DNA from: UBA2421 sp002343075 | GTDB taxonomy: Bacteria; Planctomycetota; Phycisphaerae; Tepidisphaerales; Tepidisphaeraceae | DNA: 64,000 bases | Direction: 5' to 3' | Assembly: GCA_937982565.1 (NCBI GenBank) | Contig: CALJLN010000023.1 | Coordinates: 1 to 64,000 of the forward strand | Shown: positions 34,492 to 42,552 of the stretch, in pieces | Numbering within the stretch: the stretch's first letter is position 1 | Layout: each line of letters begins with the position of its first letter | Made by a program: the position numbers and the translations under genes | The notes under the pieces: model-generated | Databases searched by the model: none | What the model was told of the DNA's origin: nothing | The model's input: the letters and a program-made list of their open reading frames with translations, nothing else

Positions 34492-34767
34492 TCAGCCCCC
34501 CGCAATCGCTGGAACGATGCTGATTTCGTCGCCCGGCTTCACATGCGTGGCCAGATTGTCGAGGAATCGAATGTCTTCGTCGTTGACATAGACGTTCACA
34601 AACCGGTTCAACTCGCCAGGCGACTTAAACAGGCGCTTTTCGATGCCACCGGCGCGGGCTGTGAGTTGACCAAGCACATCGCCGACGCTACCCCCTTCAA
34701 ACTGCAGCACGTCAGCCCCATCGGTAAAACTCCGCAGCGGGCTGGGGATTCGAACTTTGACTGACAT
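34492..34767 (-). CDS. CysO-like ThiS/MoaD-family sulfur-carrier protein
   Basis: A 91-residue ubiquitin-fold protein ending AIAGG. The C-terminal Gly-Gly is the place where ThiS, MoaD and CysO are adenylated and converted to the thiocarboxylate. The segment LNRFVNVYVNDEDIRFLDNL followed by PGDEISIVPAIAGG is very close to what I recall of mycobacterial CysO (RFVNIYVNDEDVRF ... LPAVAGG), closer than to MoaD or ThiS. It follows the threonine-synthase-like gene by 99 bp on the same strand, downstream of the SAM riboswitch. It should act as sulfur donor to a PLP enzyme; an E1-like activating enzyme is not in the window. Confidence 0.88.
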   Translation of the reverse strand: MSVKVRIPSPLRSFTDGADVLQFEGGSVGDVLGQLTARAGGIEKRLFKSPGELNRFVNVYVNDEDIRFLDNLATHVKPGDEISIVPAIAGG

Positions 34768-34866
34768 TTTTAACCTCACGCTTCTGTGAACGGATCTTGC
34801 AGATGAGTGCTGAACGATGAATCGAGGCATTGCAGCCAATCTCCAGCGTTCACACTTCATCCATTC

Positions 34867-36135
34867 CTATATCGCTCCCGCCAGCACGGCTTCCTCGATA
34901 GAGGCCTTGCCGTTCAGTCGGCGATCAAATTCGTTCAGGCTGGCACCGATTGGCTCGCTATCGGGCAGGCTACCGCCGAGCGTTTCGATGGTCTTCAAGC
35001 CATTTCCTGTGATCCCGATGACAATCGACTCATCTTTCGGAATTCGACCCGATTTGATGAGCTTAATCGCCGCAGCGAGCGTTGTTCCGCCGGCGGGTTC
35101 GGTCCAGATGCCCTCTGTGGTGGCAAGCAGTCTGATGGCATCGACAATCTCCTGGTCGGTGGCGCTCGCACCATGCCCGCCGGACTGCTTGATAGCGTTA
35201 TAGACATAGAAACCGTCGGCTGGGTTGCCGATGGCGATGCTCTTGGCAATGGTTCGTGGTTTCTGAGGCACAATCACATCGATATTCTTCTCGATCGCCG
35301 TGACCACCGGATTGCACCCGGCGGCCTGCGCGGCATAGAACCTGCTCCCGCCGTTGCTGTCTTCAACCAATCCCAGGTCGATCAACTCCTGATAAGCCTT
35401 ATGAACCTTTGGCAAGATTGTCCCGCCGGCAACGGGAAGAATCGTGTGCTTCGGCAGTTTCCACCCGAGCTGTTCGGCGATTTCGTAACCAAAGGTCTTG
35501 GCACCTTCGGTGTAGTACGGCCTCAGATTGACGTTTAGAATTGCCCAGCCGTATTTGTCGGCGATTTCAGAGCAGAGCCTGTTCACATCGTCGTAATTGC
35601 CCTTGATGCGAACGACACTCGGGCCAAACACCTGCGACCCGACGACTTTGCCCTGCTCAAGGTCATGCGGGATAAAGACAAAGCACTGAAGCCCCGCCGC
35701 CGCCGCGTGGGCCGCGACGCTGTTGGCTAAATTGCCGGTGCTCGCGCAGCCGACGGTATCGAATCCGAACTCGACGGCTTTGCTGATCGCCACCGAAACG
35801 ACGCGCTCTTTATAGGAGTAAGTCGGGTAGTTGGCCGAGTCGTCCTTGATATACAGTTCCGAGCAGCCGAGCACTTCTGCAAGCCGATCGGCGCGGCGAA
35901 GAGGCGTGTTGCCGGAATGAAAACCCGTCACCGGCTTATCCACCGGGAGCAAATCAGCCCACCGCCAGACATTTCGCGGCCCCGTGGCGATTTTCTCGCG
36001 CGTCACAGTTCTCCGCAGCGCGGCGTAATCGTAAACGACCTCATAAGGCCCAAAGCAATCTTCACAAACGTGAACGGCCCGGGCCTCCGACCTGCGGCCA
36101 CACTCACGACACTGTAAACCTTCGACAAATGACAT
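34867..36135 (-). CDS. Threonine-synthase-family PLP enzyme under SAM control
   Basis: A 422-residue fold-type II PLP enzyme. Residues 6-30 hold a zinc-ribbon-like LQCRECGRRSEARAVHVCEDC. The PLP lysine is in YPTYSYKERVVSVAIS, where classical threonine synthases have NPTGSFKDRG. GCASTGNLANSVAAHAAAAG and PVAGGTILPKVHKAYQEL complete the PLP phosphate and substrate sites. The start MSFVEGLQCRECG (36135) has AAAGGAG nine bases upstream. SAM-riboswitch control and the CysO-like gene downstream argue that it uses O-phosphohomoserine (the threonine-synthase substrate) with protein-bound sulfur to make homocysteine; ordinary threonine synthase is the conservative alternative. Confidence 0.8.
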   Translation of the reverse strand: MSFVEGLQCRECGRRSEARAVHVCEDCFGPYEVVYDYAALRRTVTREKIATGPRNVWRWADLLPVDKPVTGFHSGNTPLRRADRLAEVLGCSELYIKDDSANYPTYSYKERVVSVAISKAVEFGFDTVGCASTGNLANSVAAHAAAAGLQCFVFIPHDLEQGKVVGSQVFGPSVVRIKGNYDDVNRLCSEIADKYGWAILNVNLRPYYTEGAKTFGYEIAEQLGWKLPKHTILPVAGGTILPKVHKAYQELIDLGLVEDSNGGSRFYAAQAAGCNPVVTAIEKNIDVIVPQKPRTIAKSIAIGNPADGFYVYNAIKQSGGHGASATDQEIVDAIRLLATTEGIWTEPAGGTTLAAAIKLIKSGRIPKDESIVIGITGNGLKTIETLGGSLPDSEPIGASLNEFDRRLNGKASIEEAVLAGAI

Positions 36136-36231
36136 CTGCGAATACTCCTTTCGCCCGCCGCGACAGCAATCCGGGCAATTGTTCATAGCGAACAGCCCGG
36201 CGTGCCGTGGAGGCAAGAAACGCACTAACGC

Positions 36232-36259
36232 AAAACGCCTCTTCGATAAGAAGAGGCGT
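36232..36259 (-). terminator. Riboswitch expression-platform terminator
   Basis: A 10-bp perfect stem (ACGCCTCTTC/GAAGAGGCGT, loop of five) followed on the minus strand by four T, placed 27 nt after the SAM-I aptamer and before the gene's ribosome-binding site. Expected to form when SAM is bound. Confidence 0.8.
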
Positions 36260-36285
36260 CAAGTCGTGTGCGTCTTGAGCTTCCG

Positions 36286-36416
36286 CTTATCTTTCCCACA
36301 ACACCAAGACGGGCATCGCAGGAGGGATTTAGCACCGGGCGCAAACTGTGAGGTCATCACACTTTACCGGTTGCTGTGGCTTCATCGGGCCCTAGCCCTC
36401 GACCACTCTCGATAAG
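36286..36416 (-). promoter_or_regulatory. SAM-I (S-box) riboswitch aptamer
   Basis: On the minus strand P1 is CTTATC ... GATAAG (36411-36416 with 36286-36291). Between them are the conserved blocks CGAGAGTGGTCGAGGG, GGCCCGATGAAGCC and CAGCAACC, then GGTGCTAAATCC and GGGAAAGATAAG. All core elements of the SAM-I class are present in order; the variable stems account for the 131-nt length. High SAM should switch off the threonine-synthase-like gene and the sulfur carrier. Confidence 0.96.
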
Positions 36417-36440
36417 GAGGCGTATTCAGTTGTGATGAAG

Positions 36441-36468
36441 ATACTATCGACCAGATCGGCGATGTCAA
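36441..36468 (-). promoter_or_regulatory. Sigma-70-type promoter of the SAM-riboswitch operon
   Basis: Minus strand: TTGACA (36463-36468), 16-nt spacer, TAGTAT (36441-36446). The predicted start, near 36434, lies just before the riboswitch P1 stem. Confidence 0.7.
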
Positions 36469-36482
36469 CTTGACAACATGAT

Positions 36483-37226
36483 TCATCCGGATGGACGGAT
36501 GTTTGCCCGGCCGTCAGCGATGGCGATTGCGCGCCTAAGTACTGAATCGAACATCACTTCCGTCAAACGACCGGTGAAAGTGTTCTGCTGGCTGACGTGG
36601 TACGAACCCAGTAACGTAACATCGGCAAGTTGCGCGCAAGCGCCGTGAGCGAACTTCGGCTGCGGTAGTTTTGCCTCGGATTCTGCAAACCTACCCGCGA
36701 TAGCTCCTTGGTCGTGCCGGGCCAGCAGGTCCAGCGAAGCGCGCCAGGCGATTCCACCGAGCGCGAGAAGCACCTTCTTCCCTCGAAGCAGATCAAATTC
36801 TCGATCAAGGTACGGCGAACACTCGATCACCTCGCCCGGAAGTGGCTTATTGCCCGGCGGGGCGCATCGAACCGACGCCGAAATGTAAACATCGCGAAGC
36901 CGCAAACCGTCATTGCGATGACTCGACGCAGACTGGCTCGCCAAGCCAACTCGGTGCAGCGCGGCAAACAGAAAATCGCCGCTGCGGTCGCCGGTGAACA
37001 CTCTGCCGGTTCGATTGGCACCATGCGCACCGGGCGCAAGGCCGATGATCCAGATCCGCGCTCGGGTATCGCCGAAGCCAGTGACGGGCCGCGTCCAATA
37101 TGTTTCATCCGCGTACGCGCGCCGCTTGGTCAGGCCGATGCCCGCGCAGTACATTCGCAAGCGCGGGCACCGGGTGCAGCTTTCGATTTGCTGATTTAAG
37201 CTCTTCCATTCGTCGCGGTGTGCCAC
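36483..37226 (-). CDS. Uracil-DNA glycosylase, family 5 (UDGb-like)
   Basis: A 247-residue DNA-repair enzyme that removes uracil (and often hypoxanthine) from DNA. Cysteines of the [4Fe-4S] cluster appear early (SCTRCPRLR) and later. The active-site motif GLAPGAHGANRTGRVFTGDRSGDFL is that of family 5, which lacks the polar catalytic residue of family 4 and 1. The second motif GSYHVSQQNTFTGRLT is also present. Stands alone; the riboswitch operon promoter lies directly downstream. Confidence 0.88.
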   Translation of the reverse strand: MAHRDEWKSLNQQIESCTRCPRLRMYCAGIGLTKRRAYADETYWTRPVTGFGDTRARIWIIGLAPGAHGANRTGRVFTGDRSGDFLFAALHRVGLASQSASSHRNDGLRLRDVYISASVRCAPPGNKPLPGEVIECSPYLDREFDLLRGKKVLLALGGIAWRASLDLLARHDQGAIAGRFAESEAKLPQPKFAHGACAQLADVTLLGSYHVSQQNTFTGRLTEVMFDSVLRRAIAIADGRANIRPSG

Positions 37227-37294
37227 GAAGGCACTTTACCGCGCCGCGGCAGTTGCACGATACTTATCGCTTTGCCGAACTACTTTCGGTGCCA

Positions 37295-37744
37295 TCACTC
37301 CGCAGGTGCTGCGGAGAAGTCGTAAGTGCCGACTGAACCGTCGGCTCTGCTCCAGACCAGCGTGCCGACAATGCGGCTGTTCTGAAGCACGCCATTCCAG
37401 ACGACCACACTCTCGCCGTTGGCAAGCGTGGTTGTGAACCCGGTTGCGGTGGCGCTGAGCGGCGTCAGGGTGTACTCCGACCGGCCATAGCCCATCGGCC
37501 CGAATGCCTCGGCGGTGAAGAAGCCGTCTTCTTCGAAAACCATCAGGTCGTTAAAGGCGAACTTGCCTGCCTGAGCAGTGGGTTGATCCGGTGTTACCTG
37601 CACCTGCCAGACACGGAGAAACGGCGCCGCGTTACCGTCTTCGCCTGAATCATCGCCGGCAAGGCCGGTGTTTGATGGGGCCAGCGCCGCCGCAACAGCT
37701 ACCACTGCAGAGAACAATCGCTTACGACTCGTTGTGCAGATCAT
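37295..37744 (-). CDS. Secreted protein of unknown function
   Basis: A 149-residue exported protein: signal peptide KRLFSAVVAVAAALAPSNTGLAG, then a small beta-rich domain with FNDLMVFEEDGFFTAEAFGPMGY and a C-terminus ending VGTYDFSAAP. The start at 37744 is chosen because it begins directly with the basic end of the signal peptide; the frame is open 138 bp further. No known family. Confidence 0.65.
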   Translation of the reverse strand: MICTTSRKRLFSAVVAVAAALAPSNTGLAGDDSGEDGNAAPFLRVWQVQVTPDQPTAQAGKFAFNDLMVFEEDGFFTAEAFGPMGYGRSEYTLTPLSATATGFTTTLANGESVVVWNGVLQNSRIVGTLVWSRADGSVGTYDFSAAPAE

Positions 37745-37818
37745 ATCAGCCTCCGAAGCACCGGTTAAACGCCTGGGCCGGTCTCTGGATGATCTACGAT
37801 ATATCTCGCCCGCGTGCA

Positions 37819-38346
37819 TCAGATTCGGGAGGCACTCGCTGGCGGCCCAGCGTGTCTGCGAATGCGGCAGGCAGCGTCCCATATTCCATGCTCCTGCTTC
37901 AAAAGGCGGGCAAAACTGGAGGAAGAAACGCCCAATAATGCCGCCGCGGGGGACACCTTGCCGTCGGCAGCTGCGAGGAGATCAAGCAGGTGCGCCGCGA
38001 CGCGTGCGAAAGCGATGTTTTTCACGTTCACCCGCACCTGACCCGCGCCTTTGAATGCGGCCGCCCATTCCGGGGGCTGATAGAAGGGTTTCTCAATCGT
38101 CGTCCGCATTGCCGCGGCGATCTTAAAGCGCAGCCGATGCAGCGCGCGTACGCGATTCTCCGCCTGCGTGCGGAAATCGCTGCTCTGCGCTTCAATGCCG
38201 GTGGGCGTGTGGATGATCGTCGCCGCGGAAGAAGTCTTGTTCCGCTTCTGCCCACCCGGCCCGCCAGACTTGAAGAAACTGACGCGGCACTCGCGCAGAA
38301 GTGCTTCGTCATCTTGTGCGAGAATGGCGTCGGTGGAGCGATTCAT
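37819..38346 (-). CDS. GGQ peptide-chain-release-factor-like protein
   Basis: A 175-residue protein with the class-I release-factor catalytic loop SGGPGGQKRNKTSSAATIIHTPTGI (residues 27-51). The codon-recognition domains of RF1/RF2 are absent, as in ArfB-type rescue hydrolases that free stalled ribosomes. The C-terminal part (GKVSPAAALLGVSSSSFARLLKQ) looks like a small helix-turn-helix rather than the basic tail of ArfB. It overlaps nothing, but the stop of the upstream glycosyltransferase gene is three bases before its ATG. Confidence 0.8.
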   Translation of the reverse strand: MNRSTDAILAQDDEALLRECRVSFFKSGGPGGQKRNKTSSAATIIHTPTGIEAQSSDFRTQAENRVRALHRLRFKIAAAMRTTIEKPFYQPPEWAAAFKGAGQVRVNVKNIAFARVAAHLLDLLAAADGKVSPAAALLGVSSSSFARLLKQEHGIWDAACRIRRHAGPPASASRI

Positions 38347-38349
38347 CGT

Positions 38350-39504
38350 TCAGCACCGGTGAGCGACATCGTGAGCACGCCGAAGCAGATCGTACAGGGC
38401 GGGCAACTGCCTGGCCGGGTCGCATAGCTCTCTGGCACGCGCGGGTCCGCGGCTTGCAAAGTCGTCGCGCAGCGCCTTTGACTCGATCGCGCGCGTCAGC
38501 GCGTTGGCGAGGGCATTAGCGTCACCTGGCGGGGTTAATAACCCGAAGTCGGGTGAGAGAATCTCTGCCCCCCCGCCGTGGTTGGTTGTGATGACCGTCA
38601 GCCCGGCATCCAGCGCTTCAACGAATGTCAATCCAAACGGCTCGGGCGCGAGATTTGGCTGGCAATGAATATCCGCTGCGGCCAACAGTGAAGAGACGTC
38701 ACTTCGCTGCCCGAGCAGCCGGAGGCGAGAATCAATTCCGCAACGCCGCGCCTCATCCAGAACTGACTGTTGGAATGCCACTTCCTGCGGCCGCTGTGGC
38801 CCCCCGGCGATCCACATGTTCCAAGGTACTGGCTTTTTGAGCTGCGCAAGCGCTCTAAGCAAGATCAAGTGGCCCTTGTACGGTTCCCAGCGGCAGGCCA
38901 TGATGATGACGACCGCGCCGTCGCAGGTGTCTAAGGCGGATCGCAGCGTTGCGCGAGTCGATGGCGCGGTGCTCGATGTTACCCGCGGCGACGGCAGATA
39001 GACGGTCGCCACATCAGCGCCACAAAACGCCCCGCCGGGCAGCTGACCTGCCGTAAACCGGCTGTTGGCCAGCGCAAGATGCGTGGGAACCGCCATCGCC
39101 CGTCGTTCCAGCCAATGCATGCCACGCACGGTGTCATGCATGAAGATTGCCCGCACTCCCGTAGCCGCCTGAAGTACCGCATGCGGCCAGCAACCGTGCG
39201 AAACGGTCACGTCGACCGACCGCTTGGCGATGACGCGTTTCACCCTCCGCCGGGTGGCCCATAGTGTCCACGGGCGGGCGAATCGTGCTGGGCCGATATT
39301 CTCGACATCCGCCCCCAGCGCACGCAGCCGGCGCGACAGTTCACCTTCGTAGCAAACCGCAAACTGCGGCCGCATTTCCGGGCAGAGGGCGCGTTGCTCC
39401 CAGAGCGTAATGAGAAACCGTTCAACACCACCAAACAGATTCCCTGCACAGACGTGCAGGACGTTGAGCGGGGCTGCGGATGATGGAACTGCGGATTCGC
39501 CCAT
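38350..39504 (-). CDS. Glycosyltransferase family 4
   Basis: A 384-residue GT-B enzyme: VLHVCAGNLFGGVERFL at the N-terminus, nucleotide-sugar motif EPFGLTFVEALDAGLTVITTNHGGGAEI (the E-x7-E pattern) at about 300-327. It probably adds a hexose to an envelope polysaccharide. It lies between UDP-glucose dehydrogenase and the GGQ protein gene; the terminator at 39514-39545 suggests that it has its own promoter. Confidence 0.88.
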   Translation of the reverse strand: MGESAVPSSAAPLNVLHVCAGNLFGGVERFLITLWEQRALCPEMRPQFAVCYEGELSRRLRALGADVENIGPARFARPWTLWATRRRVKRVIAKRSVDVTVSHGCWPHAVLQAATGVRAIFMHDTVRGMHWLERRAMAVPTHLALANSRFTAGQLPGGAFCGADVATVYLPSPRVTSSTAPSTRATLRSALDTCDGAVVIIMACRWEPYKGHLILLRALAQLKKPVPWNMWIAGGPQRPQEVAFQQSVLDEARRCGIDSRLRLLGQRSDVSSLLAAADIHCQPNLAPEPFGLTFVEALDAGLTVITTNHGGGAEILSPDFGLLTPPGDANALANALTRAIESKALRDDFASRGPARARELCDPARQLPALYDLLRRAHDVAHRC

Positions 39505-39513
39505 GACCTAAAC

Positions 39514-39545
39514 GCAAAGCCCGCGACTGAAATCGCGGGCCTTGC
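39514..39545 (-). terminator. Stem-loop terminator after ugd
   Basis: GCAAAGCCCGCGA (39514-39526) pairs with TCGCGGGCCTTGC (39533-39545) with one mismatch around a 6-nt loop. On the minus strand only a short T run follows, so termination may be partial. Confidence 0.55.
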
Positions 39546-39575
39546 TTTCAATTGATTCTAACCTGCTGCTTCCAT

Positions 39576-40928
39576 TCACACACGCTGCTTCAAACGCAGG
39601 TGCTGTTCCACCGGCGGGCGGCCGATGGGGTAATACTGGAAGCCGTTCTCGCGCATTACATCGCGGTTCAGGCAGTTGCGGCCATCGAAAATGATCGGCA
39701 TGTTCATCGTGGCGCTGATTTTCCGGAACGGAAGCGTCGTGTACTGCGGCCAATCGGTGCATAGGGCAACCGCATCCGCCCCGGCGGCGGCGGTGACGGG
39801 ATCGGCGCACCACTCTACCTTGTCGCCGAACAACTGCTTCATGTTATCCATGCCCTTGTAGTCGTGTGCCTTGACGCTCGCGCCGCGCTCCAGCAGATAG
39901 GTGATGACGTCAATCGCCGAACTTTCGCGGATATCATCGGTATCGGCCTTAAACGCCAGGCCCCAGACGGCGATGGTCGCGTCCTTGATCGGACGGCCAA
40001 GTTTTTCCTGAATCTTGTCCACAAACCGCTTCTTCTGATTCTTGTTGACGGTTTGAATGGCGTTGACGAAGAGATTGTCATAGCCAGCGTGCTTCGAGAT
40101 GTGCTCCATCGCTGCAACGTCTTTGGGGAAGCAACTTCCGCCGTAACCGCAGCCCGCACGGAGAAACGCCGGGCCGATTCGGCTGTCGCTGCCGATGCCC
40201 TTGCGAATGTCTTCCACGTCGGCGCCGTAATGTTCGCAGAGAATCGTCATCTCGTTCATGAAGCTGATGCGCGCCGCGAGCATGCTGTTGGCGGCGTATT
40301 TAGTCAGTTCGGCACTCTCCCAATTCATGGTGATGAAGTTTTCTTCCTGCTCGACGAGGGTGTCGTAAAGCCGGCGCATCATTCGAAACGCCTCAGGGCT
40401 TTCGCCGCCGATGACGATCCGATCGGGCCGCAGGCAGTCGGCGACCGCGGTGCCTTCTTTCAAGAATTCGGGGTTGCTGACGACGGCGACATTCGCCTTG
40501 GTCTGCTGCTTGAGAAAGTTGTGGAGCTTGCGATTGGTTCCCGCAGGGACGGTCGATTTAACCACGATCGTCGTGAGAAACTCGGTGTTGAGTTCGGCCA
40601 GCGCGTCACATACTTCCTTGCCCGCGCCTTCGAGAAATGACATATCCACCGTGCCATCGGCCTTGGGTGGCGTGCCAACGCAAAGGTAAACTACCTCGGC
40701 ATCCTTCACCGCCGATTTTACATTGTCTGTGAATGTGATCTGCCCGCTCTGTTGTGTCTCGCGGAGCAGATCGTGAAGGCCAGGCTCAAAAATCGGGCAC
40801 TCCCCGCTGAGGAGCATCTTGAGCTTCTTAGCATCCTTCTCCACTCCACGCACGGTGTGACCCGTGTGCGCCAGGCAAACGCCGGTGACCAGACCTACAT
40901 AACCACAGCCGATGATTGTCACGTCCAT
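39576..40928 (-). CDS. ugd: UDP-glucose 6-dehydrogenase
   Basis: A 450-residue enzyme oxidising UDP-glucose to UDP-glucuronate with two NAD. The Rossmann motif IIGCGYVGLVTGVCLAHTGH is at the N-terminus, and the catalytic cysteine lies in GCGYGGSCFPKDVAAM (about residue 260). The C-terminal UDP-binding domain starts about 310 (AVWGLAFKADTDDIRESSAID). The product feeds capsule or exopolysaccharide synthesis, consistent with the adjacent GT4 and WecA/MraY-like genes. Confidence 0.96.
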   Translation of the reverse strand: MDVTIIGCGYVGLVTGVCLAHTGHTVRGVEKDAKKLKMLLSGECPIFEPGLHDLLRETQQSGQITFTDNVKSAVKDAEVVYLCVGTPPKADGTVDMSFLEGAGKEVCDALAELNTEFLTTIVVKSTVPAGTNRKLHNFLKQQTKANVAVVSNPEFLKEGTAVADCLRPDRIVIGGESPEAFRMMRRLYDTLVEQEENFITMNWESAELTKYAANSMLAARISFMNEMTILCEHYGADVEDIRKGIGSDSRIGPAFLRAGCGYGGSCFPKDVAAMEHISKHAGYDNLFVNAIQTVNKNQKKRFVDKIQEKLGRPIKDATIAVWGLAFKADTDDIRESSAIDVITYLLERGASVKAHDYKGMDNMKQLFGDKVEWCADPVTAAAGADAVALCTDWPQYTTLPFRKISATMNMPIIFDGRNCLNRDVMRENGFQYYPIGRPPVEQHLRLKQRV

Positions 40929-41085
40929 AACGAGTCCTTATCTTGCACTTTCATCCAAAGAGTCGGGCCGAAGAGTATAGCCGATCGTCCGGCTCCCGGG
41001 CAGCCCGTCTGTATCGAGTACATCGGTCAAACGGGAGGGGGACTGACCTTTGAACCGAAACCATTTTTCCGGTGAGTCAGGCGGG

Positions 41086-42420
41086 TTAGACGGGGCGCAG
41101 CTCTTCGGCGACGGCGGGTCGCACTTCCAGCACCCCGCCGTCGTCGATTGGGGTCAGGGGCTTGGCTGTTGCACCTTCGCCTAAAGTATCTTCGTCAAAG
41201 GGTTTAGGTCGATCAACGACGACCGTCCGCTCGTGCACCATCCCCATCTTATAGGCCGCAACGATGATCGAACCGAAGATGACCAGATACGTGGCAACCG
41301 CGTAGCGGGTGCGAATGAACACCATCGCCGTGCCGAGCAGCACAAAACCGATCGCCAGCGCATAACTCAATATCACAGCTTGCTTTACAGACAGGCCCCG
41401 CGCCACCAACTGATGATGCAAATGCTGCTTGTCGGCCGAAAACAGAGGCCGACCATTAACATAACGTCTTGCAAATGCTAGACTTGTGTCCAAAATCGGC
41501 AGGCTGAACATCACAAGCGCCGCCAAGGCCCATCGACTGTGCACTTCTGCCAGCAGGATAATCATCAGCCCGCAGGTGAATCCGAGGAACATGCTCCCGG
41601 TATCGCCCATGAAGATGCTCGCCGGGTTGAAGTTATAGGGCACAAACGCGACCACCGCCGCCAGCAGTGCCAGTGCCAGCACGACGCGAGCCGCATCCCA
41701 ATTGGCCCCAGCACCATCGCCCCACATCGCAAGGTTGACCGCGAGAATGCAATAGCCAAAAGCAACGATCGTCGTCACCCCGCCACAAAGGCCGTCAAGC
41801 CCGTCCATAAGGTTGGTCGCGTTGCAGCAGAATACGATGATCGCAACCACCAGCGCGCAGCTAGTCGATACCACGACCCACTCCGGCACAATTCCCGCGT
41901 CCGGCCAGCCAAACCAGTTAAACGTGCGAAGCGCGATTGGCTTCAGAAATGGCAGCGTGGCCTGTGTTCCGACGCCGTTCATCAGCAACAGTACTGCCGC
42001 CAACACCTGCCCGCCGATCTTGGTCGATGCGCGAATGCCGCGGGTATCGTCGAAGAGGCCAAGGAGCACGATCACGGTTGCGCCGACCACAATGCTCCAT
42101 GGGATCACCACATGCAGATCAAGCCCGGGTGCGGCGCGATGCATATACAGAAACTGGCTCATCGCCAGCCCGCTGATCCAGCCGAGAAACACCGCAACTC
42201 CGCCGAGGTAGGCGACTGGTTTCCGGTGCATCTTTCGCACGCCGTCGGGTTTATCGATGATGCCGTAATACGTCGCCACACGCCTCATGACGGGCGTAAA
42301 AATGAAGCTAATGATGAATGCGGCGTAAAAAACAAACACATAAGGCGATAGAACATCGTCCACCGAAAATGCCGGGGTGGTGACAGGAGGGGAAGCTTGC
42401 GACAACAACCAGATCGGCAT
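41086..42420 (-). CDS. WecA/MraY-like polyprenyl-phosphate glycosyl-1-P transferase
   Basis: A 444-residue protein with about eleven membrane helices. The cytoplasmic loops carry the family signatures LLGLFDDTRGIR, NATNLMDGLDGLCGG, FMGDTGSMFLGF and HLHHQLVARGLS. It loads a sugar phosphate onto undecaprenyl phosphate, the first step of a polysaccharide or O-antigen. I favour WecA-type over MraY because of the HLHHQL motif and the polysaccharide neighbours. Start: ATG at 42420; a TTG at 42459 is possible, neither has a clear ribosome-binding site. Confidence 0.9.
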   Translation of the reverse strand: MPIWLLSQASPPVTTPAFSVDDVLSPYVFVFYAAFIISFIFTPVMRRVATYYGIIDKPDGVRKMHRKPVAYLGGVAVFLGWISGLAMSQFLYMHRAAPGLDLHVVIPWSIVVGATVIVLLGLFDDTRGIRASTKIGGQVLAAVLLLMNGVGTQATLPFLKPIALRTFNWFGWPDAGIVPEWVVVSTSCALVVAIIVFCCNATNLMDGLDGLCGGVTTIVAFGYCILAVNLAMWGDGAGANWDAARVVLALALLAAVVAFVPYNFNPASIFMGDTGSMFLGFTCGLMIILLAEVHSRWALAALVMFSLPILDTSLAFARRYVNGRPLFSADKQHLHHQLVARGLSVKQAVILSYALAIGFVLLGTAMVFIRTRYAVATYLVIFGSIIVAAYKMGMVHERTVVVDRPKPFDEDTLGEGATAKPLTPIDDGGVLEVRPAVAEELRPV

Positions 42421-42552
42421 GAGTCTTAAGGCAAAAAAATCGAACACGCCGCCGACCAAACTGGGCCGGTGGGAACGCGCTCGGCGATGACAAAAAGCCT
42501 ACCCGCAGCGAGATAAACTGTCTATCGACCGAAGGTTAGCGATAATTTAGCC

